From assembly GCF_021462415.1 (NCBI RefSeq), contig NZ_JAKEDS010000002.1:1116001-1180000 (forward strand): 64,000 nucleotides of DNA, read 5' to 3'. Within the stretch, counting starts at the first letter, position 1. Each line of letters opens with the position of its first letter. A model generated the notes under the pieces. That model had not been told where the DNA came from and ran no database searches. It worked only from the letters and a program-made list of their open reading frames with translations. This DNA comes from Rhodohalobacter sp. 614A. GTDB lineage: Bacteria > Bacteroidota > Rhodothermia > Balneolales > Balneolaceae. Below, piece by piece: positions 1 through 9,800 of the stretch. A program made the position numbers and the translations under genes.

Positions 1-523
1 TCAGGTGCCACTCCGCTGCCCGGGTTGCATCAACAGCAAGATATGCGGCTGCCCGGTGATCGGTTTTGTGCCATTTTTGGTATCCCCATCCCGGCTCAAA
101 TGCAATAACTACATCTGGTTTTAAATCCCGGATGTGATATACCATTTGTTTTACCACTTCTTCTTGGTCGGCAAATTCCAGCATACCATCCGTATATCCC
201 AGGTTGATATAGTTCGATTCAGGAATACCCAATTCAGAGAGAGCCGCAACTTCTTCGTATCTTCTGATTTGCGCGAGGCGCATACGGGTCATATTACGAT
301 CGTATGTTCCAACATTTCCGGATGTTAACAACATTACATATACATCATTTCCATTTGCATTAAGAAGTGCGAGTGTACCGTGGCTACCCGAATCATCGTC
401 GGGATGCGCACCAATTAGCAAAATGGTTTTGCCTGTCCACTCCTCAACGGGGGTTTCCGGTTGTGCAAGAAGCAGCACCGGTAGCAAGAGAGTCATTAAG
501 GTCAAAGAAAGTTTTTTCATCAT
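1..523 (-). CDS. PIG-L (LmbE) family deacetylase, N-terminal part, cut by window edge
   Basis: The first 174 codons of a secreted PIG-L/LmbE-type zinc deacetylase; the gene continues beyond base 1. The start is the double ATG at 523. Residues 3-20 form a Sec signal peptide, with likely cleavage after LLLA. The family metal motif reads AHPDDD at residues 39-44 (usually AHPDDE), followed by SGSHGTL. Near the cut end the conserved KTDH motif supplies another expected metal-binding histidine. The family removes acetyl or similar N-acyl groups from sugars such as GlcNAc derivatives. A signal peptide suggests a periplasmic or outer-membrane role on glycans, but the substrate cannot be told from this part. 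Family assignment is secure; function is inferred. Confidence 0.85.
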   Translation of the reverse strand, partial: MMKKLSLTLMTLLLPVLLLAQPETPVEEWTGKTILLIGAHPDDDSGSHGTLALLNANGNDVYVMLLTSGNVGTYDRNMTRMRLAQIRRYEEVAALSELGIPESNYINLGYTDGMLEFADQEEVVKQMVYHIRDLKPDVVIAFEPGWGYQKWHKTDHRAAAYLAVDATRAAEWHL

Positions 524-846
524 GAATGTTAATTTGGTTAATAATAAGGAGCACCCGGCAGTAAATGTTGGGCATAACATATTACACTCATCCCGGTGAT
601 CATACTAAATAGACTATGCGCAAAGCGCTTACCCCCATTATTTTTTTAAATTAGATTTGAAAAGAATTTGTCCATAAAATTCTATCGCTAAATCGGTTGG
701 CCTAAGGATGATTTAAAGCTTTTTGGTTTGGGTTTTCAGATCATGTCAAATGATGTTTTATCTTTCTTTCCCTCAAGATATTTTTCTGCAATTGGTATTG
801 TAATCTCTCCTCAAACCTTCCTATATTTTATGCTTCATATTGAAAT
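524..846. other. Intergenic region between PIG-L gene and tRNA-Leu
   Basis: An AT-rich 323-base gap between a minus-strand gene and a plus-strand tRNA. It must hold the PIG-L promoter and the tRNA promoter. I see no ORF with recognisable coding content. Confidence 0.6.
798..829 (+). promoter_or_regulatory. Possible Bacteroidota-type promoter of tRNA-Leu
   Basis: TATATTTT at 822-829 resembles the Bacteroidota -7 element TAnnTTTG (7 of 8 positions). It lies 20 bases after ATTG at 798-801, a partial -33 element. Transcription would start a few bases before the tRNA at 847. This is a weak motif match in AT-rich sequence, not proof. Confidence 0.3.
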
Positions 847-930
847 GCCCGAGTGGCGGAATTGGTAGACGCGTGCGCTTCAGGTGCGTATGTCCTTACG
901 GACGTGGAGGTTCGAGTCCTCTCTCGGGTA
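847..930 (+). tRNA. tRNA-Leu (anticodon CAG)
   Basis: Class II tRNA of 84 bases. The acceptor arms GCCCGAG (847-853) and CTCGGGT (923-929) pair with a final G-U, and the discriminator is A930. The D-arm begins TGGCGGAATTGGTAGACGCG. The anticodon loop TTCAGGT carries CAG, reading CUG. A long variable arm (TGTCCTTACGGACG region) and a T-arm GAGGTTCGAGTCCTC complete the fold. CCA is not encoded. A strong terminator follows at once, so it is transcribed alone. Confidence 0.95.
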
Positions 931-934
931 CAAA

Positions 935-968
935 AACCTTGCGAGTCAATGACTTGCAAGGTTTTTTT
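935..968 (+). terminator. Rho-independent terminator of tRNA-Leu
   Basis: A 12-bp stem (AACCTTGCGAGT with ACTTGCAAGGTT, one G-U pair), a five-base loop CAATG and a run of seven T. It starts four bases after the tRNA. Confidence 0.85.
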
Positions 969-1082
969 GTTTTGTCCCTTCTTTAATAACTTTCCTCAAA
1001 TTTTACTAATTTGAACTAATTGATTGGAATCTTTCGTACTTCATATCTTCAAAACAGGGCTGTAACAAACCGTGAGAACACT

Positions 1083-1469
1083 ATGAAACACGCAAAATTA
1101 TTATTCCCAATTCTAGTTCTTCTCTTTGCGATTTCGGGATGCATAACCATGGAGACTACATCGCTTGGCCCAACCGACTCCCCCCCGGTTGCAGCCGATC
1201 AAGTATGGGTTTTCTTTAACGAGGATGAAATTGAGTATGACTTTACACGAGTTGCGCTTTTTCATCTTGAAGGGGATGCCGCCCGGCCCCAAGAGAGTAA
1301 GATGATCAAAAAAGCCAAAAAGAGAGCTGGCGAAATGGGAGAAAATGCTATTGTACTCAGAGATATACATGAACCGTCGGATGACACCGAAATAGCTTCA
1401 GAATTGCTGGGTAGCACGGCTGAACGACGCGAAGCCATTGTGGCTATTCGCATTCACGATGATGAGTAA
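1083..1469 (+). CDS. Small predicted lipoprotein
   Basis: 128 residues from ATG 1083; an upstream in-frame start at 1020 would place 21 residues before the signal peptide and is unlikely. Residues 1-19 are a lipoprotein signal ending in the lipobox AISGC (Cys20), so the product should be lipid-anchored in the cell envelope. The mature part is mostly acidic and hydrophilic; a KKAKKRAGEMGENAIVL stretch resembles the small bacterial lipoproteins that carry a KxxAxxxGANAVI-type helix, but I cannot name a family. It ends directly against the stop of the convergent DUF2520 gene with no spacer. No function is assigned. Confidence 0.75.
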   Translation: MKHAKLLFPILVLLFAISGCITMETTSLGPTDSPPVAADQVWVFFNEDEIEYDFTRVALFHLEGDAARPQESKMIKKAKKRAGEMGENAIVLRDIHEPSDDTEIASELLGSTAERREAIVAIRIHDDE

Positions 1470-2348
1470 TCAATCTGAAGAATTACTCAGTAACGTCTTT
1501 AATTGCTGTACCTGGTCCTGCGATAATTTCCCGGATGCTTCGGCAATTTTTAAAGCTTCAAGCCCAAGAGTTTTGTAAAGACTTTCCTGATCTTTCCTTT
1601 CCAGTTCTTTTAAATGGGTTTTCACAGACTCGCTGTCTCCTCTGGAAATCGGACCACTCAAAGCCTTTGCAGGACGTTTCTCAAAAATGTTTGTCACTGT
1701 TTGATGAAGTAACGTTTCGAGTGCATCAAAGCCATCATCCAGTTTTGCATCTTTCAATAAATTCTCCACACTAAACATCAGCGCTACAAAATAGTTGGAA
1801 GCCATTACCGCCGCGATATGCAAAATTCGTTTTTGCTGTTTATCAAGCAAAATGTATTTCGCTCCCATCTCTTCAATAATGGGTTGCAGTTTATCCCCGG
1901 CTTCTGGATCTCCCTGCAGGCTTATCGATATATTTTTAAAGCGATCACTCCCATCCCCTTTTCGAAACGTCTGGATTGGATGCATCGATACCACTTTTGC
2001 CCCTTTTTCTGAAAGAACACTCAACTCATCGGAAGTGAGATTTCCGGAACAGTGAACAACGATTTTATTCTCCCAGGATATTGGATGTTTGGAGAGATCA
2101 CCGGCAATTTTCAAAATGAGATCATCCGGAGCTGTTATAAAAATAAAATCCCCGGTTTCACTGTCTTTTTTTGGAATAAGTGAATGAATGGGGTAAAATT
2201 CTCCGGATTCATCAGAGTAAATCAAACCGCCTTTACTGTTCCATGTAGACCGAATTGTGTACCCGGCATCCCTGAAAAATGTATGAAGCGTTGAACCAAG
2301 AGCGCCGGTTCCAATAATCGTGACGGATGGTTTGGAAGATCCCATCAC
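1470..2348 (-). CDS. Rossmann-like / DUF2520 domain protein
   Basis: 292 residues. The N-terminal NAD(P)-binding Rossmann fold has VTIIGTGALGSTL at about residues 9-21. The C-terminal half from about residue 130 (MHPIQTF, then an all-helical region containing AAVMASNYFVALM) is the DUF2520 domain. The architecture resembles small dehydrogenases such as pyrroline-5-carboxylate reductase and 6-phosphogluconate dehydrogenase, but no substrate is established for the family. The start overlaps the upstream MEMO-like gene by four bases (ATGA), indicating coupled translation. It is the last gene of a three-gene minus-strand group. Family call is firm; reaction unknown. Confidence 0.85.
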   Translation of the reverse strand: MMGSSKPSVTIIGTGALGSTLHTFFRDAGYTIRSTWNSKGGLIYSDESGEFYPIHSLIPKKDSETGDFIFITAPDDLILKIAGDLSKHPISWENKIVVHCSGNLTSDELSVLSEKGAKVVSMHPIQTFRKGDGSDRFKNISISLQGDPEAGDKLQPIIEEMGAKYILLDKQQKRILHIAAVMASNYFVALMFSVENLLKDAKLDDGFDALETLLHQTVTNIFEKRPAKALSGPISRGDSESVKTHLKELERKDQESLYKTLGLEALKIAEASGKLSQDQVQQLKTLLSNSSD

Positions 2349-3091
2349 TCAAAAATCGGCTGATTTTGCATCACAGCATATCCTGAATGGATACTTTCGG
2401 AATCGGAATCGTTTTCAAACTGAATATTCAATCCCCATTTTTTCGCAACAAGCAACCCTGTGATAAACGATCCAATTCCCGTAATACTCGAAACGCCGCT
2501 ATTCAGATAATTCATCAACCCTGATTGATTATCTTTATCGAGAAATTCGGATATCTGGTCAATCTCATTTTTATCGGCGTGAGCCAGATCACAACAGCAT
2601 ACAAGCAAAGCATTTCGTGAAGGCAAGATTTCCTCCAAAGCCATTGCAAGCTCTTTAATGATGATCGAATTTTCGTCCGTAATCTGAATATGAGAAACAG
2701 TGAAATCATCCAGCACGCACTGAAGCATGACTAACTGGTGGTAAAGGCTGGCATCCTTTCCAAACGCATGATCATTAATAAAGAAGTCATCATCTTCGTC
2801 AGCAAAATCATTTCGTAAACGGTCGTTTGCTTCAACTACTCCGAGGTGAGTCTCAATTTTTTTGAAGGATGGCATCAACAGTTTTTTCTCTACAGATCCC
2901 GGGGTGGACTCTACAACGACAACGGTTTTAAAATCCTTCGATCCAATCTGGGAATAGGTTTTGCAGACGGCATCGAAATTGTCAGACGTAATTTTCTGAG
3001 GAGAAATGATGATTCTTGTTTGCTCCTGTTCTGAGGCATGCCGGTCTAAACCGGCTTTTATATTATCACGGCTTAGTGAGGTAATATCCAT
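2345..3091 (-). CDS. Divergent MEMO / AmmeMemoRadiSam protein B-like protein
   Basis: 248 residues. The order of elements matches the MEMO family (AmmeMemoRadiSam protein B): a hydrophobic strand at 25-31, a VVVVES strand near 57-62, DHAFGKDASLYHQLVMLQ where MEMO has its H..EHSLE..LPFLQ segment, and LLVCCCDLAHAD where MEMO has LLVASSDLSHY. The histidines that bind metal in MEMO proteins appear to be lost: PHAGY is replaced by ISPQK and the GPSH loop by ESTPGS. It may therefore be a non-metal, non-catalytic relative. It sits 12 bases after the phosphopantetheinyl transferase gene and overlaps the DUF2520 gene by four bases. The assignment rests on remote pattern resemblance. Confidence 0.55.
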   Translation of the reverse strand: MDITSLSRDNIKAGLDRHASEQEQTRIIISPQKITSDNFDAVCKTYSQIGSKDFKTVVVVESTPGSVEKKLLMPSFKKIETHLGVVEANDRLRNDFADEDDDFFINDHAFGKDASLYHQLVMLQCVLDDFTVSHIQITDENSIIIKELAMALEEILPSRNALLVCCCDLAHADKNEIDQISEFLDKDNQSGLMNYLNSGVSSITGIGSFITGLLVAKKWGLNIQFENDSDSESIHSGYAVMQNQPIFE

Positions 3092-3103
3092 AAAATGAGG
3101 TCT

Positions 3104-3712
3104 TTAGTGATCAGGAAACTTATGGTAGCAGACTGATATCCAATGATTTTTATGCTGAAAACTACAAATTTTTGCCCGTTTTCCATCATCAAATTCCACA
3201 TCAAAGAAACCCGGATCCTTCATTAAAATCCGTACGCTTTTCATCGGTTTTCGAAGTCCGGTACCAATCATTTTCAGTGCTGCTTCCTTGAGTGTCCATA
3301 CCTGAACCGGTTCCAGTTTCTCATAAAGGTCCGCTTTCTCATCAATGTGTTTCATGCGGTTAATTAAACGGTCGTGTACGTTTCGATGAATATTTTCCAT
3401 ATCACAACCCACGTTAAACTCAAACGAAATCGCACCGGCAACAGCATCTTTGGTATGAGAAAAGCTGACTGATACTTCTCTCCCTTCACAAATGGCTTTT
3501 GGTTTTTCATTTTTTTGAGTGAGAATCTGGATTTCTTCCTCCTCTAAAAATTCCACAGCCATATCCCTGATTAAATCTCTTCCGGATTGATTTTGAAGGA
3601 GATCCGAATCAACACCTTTCATTCCTGCTTCAAAGGACTCATAGGAAACATAAATATTCTTTGGCAGGCAGTTTATATCTAACCGAATTGGGTATAGTTT
3701 TTTTGATTTCAT
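3104..3712 (-). CDS. 4'-phosphopantetheinyl transferase superfamily protein (Sfp type)
   Basis: 202 residues. It would transfer the phosphopantetheine arm of coenzyme A to a serine of a carrier protein. The family signatures are visible: SFSHT at 83-87, GCDMENIH at 102-109 with the Mg-binding acids Asp104 and Glu106, and WTLKEAALK at 139-147 with the catalytic Lys142/Glu143 pair. The length fits Sfp/EntD-like enzymes and is longer than AcpS. It is the first gene of a minus-strand group with the MEMO-like and DUF2520 genes. No polyketide or peptide synthetase lies nearby, so it may serve fatty-acid ACP or another carrier protein. Confidence 0.85.
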   Translation of the reverse strand: MKSKKLYPIRLDINCLPKNIYVSYESFEAGMKGVDSDLLQNQSGRDLIRDMAVEFLEEEEIQILTQKNEKPKAICEGREVSVSFSHTKDAVAGAISFEFNVGCDMENIHRNVHDRLINRMKHIDEKADLYEKLEPVQVWTLKEAALKMIGTGLRKPMKSVRILMKDPGFFDVEFDDGKRAKICSFQHKNHWISVCYHKFPDH

Positions 3713-3805
3713 AAGGATTTGAAATCTACCAAATCCAAATTTCTTCTACTAATTACAATCACAGGCTTTATAGAAACAAGAATGCCACTTTCCATTAACT
3801 TTTCT

Positions 3806-3813
3806 TATCTTTT
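3806..3813 (+). promoter_or_regulatory. Possible -7 element before lysS
   Basis: TATCTTTT matches the Bacteroidota -7 motif TAnnTTTG at seven of eight positions and lies 40 bases before the lysS ATG. No clear -33 partner is seen, so this is tentative. Confidence 0.25.
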
Positions 3814-3852
3814 TAAGCTCGAAAAAATAATCATTGACAGAACAAAAAATTG

Positions 3853-5400
3853 ATGAGTAATACGGAATCATCGCTTAGTGAACAACACGAAATCAGACTC
3901 GAAAAACTTAATGAACTGCGGGATATGGGTATTAATCCCTATCCTTTCGAGTATGACGTCACTCACCACTCTGCTGATATTTTAAATAATGCTACTGAAT
4001 TCATCATTGAATCGTCCGATGATTCGGAAACCGATGAAGATAATGCCCCGCGCGTTTCTGTTGCCGGCCGGGTTACCACCCAGCGGGTGATGGGTAAAGC
4101 CTCCTTTTTTACACTTCAGGACTCCAGGGGAACCATCCAGGTTTATATCCGCCGGGATGATGTTGGCGTTGATGAATACAACAAGGTTTTTAAACGATTG
4201 GTTGATATTGGCGACTTCGTTGGAATTAAGGGATTTGTGTTCAAAACACGCACCGGCGAGACAACGATTCATGCCGAAGAATTTCATTTTCTTGGAAAAA
4301 CCGTTCGTCCTTTGCCCACTCCAAAAGAGGTGAAAAATGAGCAGGGAGAAACGGTTACCTACGATGCTTTTTCTGATAAGGAACTTCGATATCGTCAGCG
4401 ATACGTTGATTTGGTAGTAAATCCGGAGGTTCGAAAAGTTTTCCGACAGAGAACCCATATGGTTCAAACCATGCGCAATTTCATGAATGAGCGCGGATAT
4501 ATGGAAGTGGAAACTCCTATTCTTCAACCCATTTATGGTGGCGCTTCGGCACGTCCTTTTATCACTCACCACAATGCGCTGGATATGGATTTGTATCTGC
4601 GGATTGCCAATGAACTTTACCTCAAACGGCTCATTGTCGGCGGGTTTGATGGCGTGTATGAATTCTCAAAAGATTTCAGAAATGAAGGCCTTTCCCGTTT
4701 TCACAATCCCGAATTTACCCAGGTTGAGCTTTATGTAGCTTATAAAGATTACAACTGGATGATGGATTTCATGGAAGAGATGATCGAAAAAGTGGCTCTT
4801 GAACTTCACGGTTCCACCAAAGTGAAAGTTGGAGACAACGAAATTGATTTTAAACGTCCCTGGCCGCGAGTTCCGATGTATGAAGCCATTGCAAACGAAA
4901 CCGGCTTTGATCTTTCCGATAAATCCGAAGAAGAGATTCGCGGAATTGCCAAAGAGCTGAACATTGGTATTGAAGACGGCATGGGTAAAGGCAAACTTAT
5001 TGATGAGATTTTTGGCGATTATGTTGAATCGAAATTAATTCAGCCGACCTTCATCACCGACTATCCAATTGAAATGAGCCCGTTGGCCAAAAAACATCGT
5101 TCAAAAGAAGGACTTGTGGAGAGATTTGAAGCCATTTGTAATGGCAAAGAGATTGCAAATGCATTCTCTGAATTAAATGATCCGGTAGATCAGCGAGAGC
5201 GTTTTGAAGAGCAAGCACGTCTCCGAAGCGAAGGCGATGACGAAGCAATGACCGTTGATGAAGACTTCCTCCGGTCCATTGAATACGGCATGCCTCCAAC
5301 GGCCGGAATTGGTATTGGAATTGACCGTCTCGCGATGATTATGACTAATTCTGACTCCATTCGTGATGTGCTGTTTTTCCCACTGATGCGGCCAGAGTAA
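3853..5400 (+). CDS. lysS: Lysyl-tRNA synthetase, class II
   Basis: 515 residues from ATG 3853; a TTG at 3850 is in frame but less likely. It charges tRNA-Lys with lysine. An N-terminal helical segment leads into the OB-fold anticodon domain (about 65-160, [20 protein letters not shown]). The class II catalytic core follows with motif 2 [18 protein letters not shown] and motif 3 near the end, [18 protein letters not shown] and [15 protein letters not shown] are typical of LysRS. The length is normal. Upstream sequence lacks a Shine-Dalgarno, as is usual in this phylum. Confidence 0.97.
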   Translation: MSNTESSLSEQHEIRLEKLNELRDMGINPYPFEYDVTHHSADILNNATEFIIESSDDSETDEDNAPRVSVAGRVTTQRVMGKASFFTLQDSRGTIQVYIRRDDVGVDEYNKVFKRLVDIGDFVGIKGFVFKTRTGETTIHAEEFHFLGKTVRPLPTPKEVKNEQGETVTYDAFSDKELRYRQRYVDLVVNPEVRKVFRQRTHMVQTMRNFMNERGYMEVETPILQPIYGGASARPFITHHNALDMDLYLRIANELYLKRLIVGGFDGVYEFSKDFRNEGLSRFHNPEFTQVELYVAYKDYNWMMDFMEEMIEKVALELHGSTKVKVGDNEIDFKRPWPRVPMYEAIANETGFDLSDKSEEEIRGIAKELNIGIEDGMGKGKLIDEIFGDYVESKLIQPTFITDYPIEMSPLAKKHRSKEGLVERFEAICNGKEIANAFSELNDPVDQRERFEEQARLRSEGDDEAMTVDEDFLRSIEYGMPPTAGIGIGIDRLAMIMTNSDSIRDVLFFPLMRPE

Positions 5401-5422
5401 AACGATACGGATTGTGAAAAAT

Positions 5423-5526
5423 GTCATTGCGAGCGGAGCCAAGCAATCTCTTGACTTTAATAAAATTTGGAGATTGCCGCATTCCATTCTCCCGACAGTC
5501 GTTGGGATCATTTCATTCGCAATGAC
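5423..5526. repeat. REP/MITE-like palindromic element (GTCATTGCGAG family)
   Basis: A 104-base element with ends GTCATTGCGA and TCGCAATGAC (10-bp inverted repeat) and inner arms GCAATCTC and GAGATTGC. It lies just after lysS. A related element occurs at 42053-42142 with the same GTCATTGCGAGnGGAGCC and GCAATC words. It has no coding capacity, and its hairpin could also act as a terminator or mRNA stabiliser for lysS. Confidence 0.75.
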
Positions 5527-5530
5527 TAAA

Positions 5531-5565
5531 CCTTAGACCTTAAGCCTTAAGCCTTAAGCCTTAAA
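5531..5565 (+). repeat. Tandem repeat, five CCTTAAG-like 7-base units
   Basis: Five head-to-tail 7-base units: CCTTAGA, three perfect CCTTAAG, CCTTAAA. The array ends five bases before the TTG start of the permease gene, where a ribosome site would be. Confidence 0.9.
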
Positions 5566-5570
5566 CCGCC

Positions 5571-6797
5571 TTGAAATTCACCCTTTACATCGCCGGAAAG
5601 TATTTTTGGAGCAAGAAGCGGGAGTCCCGTTTTCTTTCTTTTATCAAAATTATGGCGATTGGTGGTGTGGCGATTGGCTCGGCCGGGTTGTTGATTGCAC
5701 TTTCCATTGTTCACGGATTCAAATCCACAATCAACGAAAAAATTATAGGATTTGCTCCGCATGTTACTGTGAATACGTTCATGAATGATCCTCTCCTTCG
5801 GGCGGATACGCTTCAAACCTATTTGAGCGACTTTCCCGGTGTGGAGGAAGTTCAGCCGGTAGTGATGGGACAGGTTATGATTCAGTCCGCCGGAGGCGTA
5901 AGCGGAACGCTGATCAAAGGAGTTCCGGAATCCGGAGATGTGACGCATCTTAGAGATTATATTTTAGAAGGAGCTTATGATCTCTCTGTTCAGGAAAGTG
6001 ACTTGCCGGGATTGATTCTCGGCTTCGATCTTGCCAGAACCATTGGTGCCGAAGTGGGTGATAAAATCACCCTTTTTGCTCTGGAAGGATTGCCCACGCC
6101 GTTCAATACTCCTGAAATTCAGCAGTTTACTTTAACCGGAATCTATCAAACAGGCATTGCCCGTTTTGATGATAATTTTGCTCTCACTACTTCAGAACCG
6201 GTTCGCAAACTCTTCGGTTTCGATCCCCAGTATGCAAGTACTATGGAGATTAATGTCTCCGATCCGAATCAAATAGAACACATCTACGGTGAAATTCGCG
6301 ACGCCACTGAATTCCCATATGTCACCGAAAGCATTTACCAACGATATCGAAATATTTTTGCATGGATTGATCTTCAGGAAGAAACGATTCCGTTGGTTAT
6401 CAGTGTGATGGTTATTGTGGCGGCTTTCAATCTCATTGGAACCGTTTTGATGATGGTGCTTGAACGTGTTAAAGATATCGGAATTCTGAAAACCATAGGC
6501 GCCAAAAGCCGGGCGATTCGCCAGATTTTTCTTCTCGAAGGTTTATTTGTTGCACTCTCGGGATTGATTACCGGAATCGGGATTTCCTTATTGTTTTATT
6601 GGCTCCAGGTCACCTATCAAATCATTCCTCTTTCTGAAGAGAATTACTACATGAGTTACGCGCCGGTTGAACCTCATCTTCTGGATTTCATCATTGTTGG
6701 CGCCGTTACACTTCTTCTCTGTGCATTGGCTTCCTGGCTGCCGGCCCGAATTGCTGCTCAAACCGATCCGGTAAAAGTGCTTTCTTTTGGGAAGTAA
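5571..6797 (+). CDS. LolC/LolE-type ABC transporter permease (lipoprotein release)
   Basis: 408 residues, beginning with TTG at 5571; the next ATG (5651) would cut into the first membrane segment, and MKFTLYIAGKYFWSKKRES matches the usual N-terminus of these permeases. Four membrane segments in MacB/FtsX order are seen: one at about 28-50, then three after a large periplasmic loop (about 270-300, 318-345, 370-395). The segment NLIGTVLMMVLERVKDIGILKTIGA is the cytoplasmic coupling region that docks the ATPase. The family extracts lipoproteins from the inner membrane for delivery by LolA. No LolD ATPase gene is adjacent. Start context is odd: TTG directly behind a heptamer repeat. Confidence 0.88.
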   Translation: MKFTLYIAGKYFWSKKRESRFLSFIKIMAIGGVAIGSAGLLIALSIVHGFKSTINEKIIGFAPHVTVNTFMNDPLLRADTLQTYLSDFPGVEEVQPVVMGQVMIQSAGGVSGTLIKGVPESGDVTHLRDYILEGAYDLSVQESDLPGLILGFDLARTIGAEVGDKITLFALEGLPTPFNTPEIQQFTLTGIYQTGIARFDDNFALTTSEPVRKLFGFDPQYASTMEINVSDPNQIEHIYGEIRDATEFPYVTESIYQRYRNIFAWIDLQEETIPLVISVMVIVAAFNLIGTVLMMVLERVKDIGILKTIGAKSRAIRQIFLLEGLFVALSGLITGIGISLLFYWLQVTYQIIPLSEENYYMSYAPVEPHLLDFIIVGAVTLLLCALASWLPARIAAQTDPVKVLSFGK

Positions 6798-6813
6798 GAA
6801 AAGAATTCAGCCG

Positions 6814-9800
6814 CTACGTTGACCGAATATTGATCCGAATACTAAACCGGATATCATGTGTGGTGCGCTTGAATGTACCGGAGGATTTAGGCAAAATTTG
6901 GCTGAAAGCATATTCAAAATTGGCCTGAATGGTATTTGAAAAACGATAGCCCACAACTGCACTGGCATTGATTCTCGACTGCCCATAAATATTCCCCGGA
7001 TTAAATGAGTAGGCATCGGGATTCCGGTCAATTACACTGGCATCATTCTGTAATGCACCATCCAAATCGGCATCGAGCCGAAAACGCTGTTCGGTATCAT
7101 CAATTACACTTCCGTTCAACGTCAAGTCTACATTGCTTGCCGTTCGTCTCACAAAAGGAATTTTGAAGTTTCGAAGCGTATAGGCAATGGAAAACCGTAA
7201 TCCTTTGGAGAGGCGCTCAATTACCTGGCTGTTGGCTAACGACAAACTGGTGATGTTACTCGTTTCGTATCCAACCTGGGTTCTCAGGCCATTCAGCCAT
7301 GTAACGTTTAACTGAATCAGCGGAGCAAAACGCTTTTCAATGTTTACTGTAGACGGCTCAAACTCAAAACGCTCATCTTCAACCGTAAACACACCCACCC
7401 GCCGTGTGATCAGATCGCCGGGATTATTATTTAAATTCCAGCCGATTCTATACAAGCCTTCATAAGCATGCGTCAGTGTAGCCCGTTGCATTGATTGACC
7501 AATAAATGGAATCATATTCTCGATGCCCGTCCAGTTAATCCTCCAGTTGGGTAATGGAAAAACAGCAAAGTTTTTTTCTCCGACAGATCTGCCACTGCTC
7601 ATGTACGCATCCCGAAAATCACGGTGAAGAGCTACGGGATTCAGAAGTGTATTATCTCCCCCTCCCGGATCACGAATAATATTTTCGGTACTGCCCATTC
7701 CGTCAAAAGCCGTTTGAAGCTGATTTCGGAAGAGTTTTTCATATCCCGGACCAAAAGCCCAAATACTTGAACTAATATTTCCCGAAGCACTTTCAACCGA
7801 AGAAAATTCATTTTGTGGATTTAATGAAAGTGATTCCGAACGGCGGCGATCCCATTGGGTTTGCCAGTTCAAATCTACCGATACATTCTGAAGAGGATTC
7901 AGGCTTGCCGTTACGGTTACATTATCGGAGTATGTATTGTTTGTTGGTAACTGGATGGTGGAGACACCGTCAGGATTTGCAATCAGATTTCCCTGGCCAA
8001 TGCTTTCGAAAATCCCCAACCGATAACCAAGAGGCGGAGATGATTGATCTCCAAACATGTCGAAAAATTGTGAACTTCCGGCGTAACCACTTTGGGCAGA
8101 AGCTTTTGAGTTATTATAAGTTACGTCTATTGTCTCCAGGCTAAAAACTGCAAGAGCCGCCTTTCTACCAAAATACGCAAGGTGTTCTCCAAAACTGTAG
8201 GATGTTGTATCGGTCTCTGCTTCTCCAGTATTACGCCTTTCCGTCCTGGCTGCATCATCCGCTTCCACCGCATTTTGATAAAATGGAATCCGATCTAAAA
8301 GATTTTCAGTATCCATCCGCATAGTATGATCGAGCCGAAGATTATTAGAAATCCGTGCTCCCAGATCTGATCCAAAAGGTGAATTTTCCCAGCGGTATCC
8401 GCCCGAATATCTCGTATTATAAGACAGCCAATCCAGGAAATCAATCTGGTTAAACCGAGGCTGCCAACTGGCTGTGTAAAGTTCATTATAATTATTCCGT
8501 CTGGCCGCTTTATCTCCGGAAATCACATCCCTGAAAACGGACATGGACGGCAACGGATCAAAGGCTGTACTGTCAATTCCCGCCCTACTGGCCGACTCGG
8601 TAGCAATTCCCGTTAAATCAAAAATAGTTTGAGCCTGGATAGACGTAGAAATGGACCGGGTGAGGTTATATCCCAGACCGACATTTGTTGTGTATGTAAA
8701 ACTATGGGTCTGCTGAAGCGGTTGCTCCAGTTCTCCCGTCAGACGTCTTCGCTTTCGTTCTTCATAGGTTCGCTGAGTACCCACTGAAGCGGACAAATTC
8801 GTAGGCATATATCCCAATTGCAGACCAGATAAAACATTCAGAAGTGGTACATCCTGGATGAAATCAAACGGCCGGATGAATCGCACATTTCGCAGAGTTA
8901 ACGCGTATCGAAGGGAGCCGTTGAAATTCCAATTATCCTGAAAAGTATACTGTGGATTTCTGCTATCGGTAGTATTGTAAACATAATTCAGCGTGGTATT
9001 ATCAAGCAGAAGACGAGCTACATTATTTTGAGAATTTGTTTTGGATACATTCGACAAGTTGATTGCATAGGTATCGCTGAACGTTTCAATCTCCTTTTTT
9101 TGACGATCGATCAATAGGTTTTGCTGCTCTTCATCCAGATCTGTCCGCGACCGCACGGCATCTTCAAACTCGGAGAAACGAACGTCTCCCTGATTCGGAA
9201 GGTATTTGGGAATGGAAGATGATCGTCTTGCCGATAAATTAACGGGAATGTTCCATCCAAACCGTTCGGGTATAAAACTGTCGAGGTAAAACAGGGTATT
9301 CACATCATAAGCGAATTCGTTACTGACCCTTCTCTGGCCAAGGCGCGAATCCAGAGAGCCAAACCCCTGGGTCTGACGAGTGACATTTGCATTGACCGTT
9401 GCAAAGTCTGCAAGTTTAATGGTTGATTTTGCATTTGCCGCCCACCCTTTTTCGTTATCAAAACCAGACACACGAAGCTCATTAAGCCACATTTGGGCGT
9501 TCAAAACAGGTGTTCCATTACCGGATGGATTCTCCGGATCGAATGGATTTCGGATACCCATCCCAATTTCAGTGACCCTTCCAAGAGACGGATTCCCTTT
9601 GATCGCTACAACTGCTCCCGGAACTGCATTTTCAAGGATATCAGCCTGTTCATAGATTTCTGAAAAAGCACTGCCCTGTTCTTGGTCTCTCAATTGCTTG
9701 AGTTGATTGAAAGCAGAGAGAACAATATTCATGCTATTCTCATCATACATCCATACCTGGGCGGCCTCTTCTTCAAGCTGAGCATTATTCGCGGGATTAA

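Noticed and set aside
3982-4572. 196-codon minus-strand open frame inside lysS
   Set aside because: It lies wholly antisense to conserved LysRS domains; a shadow frame.
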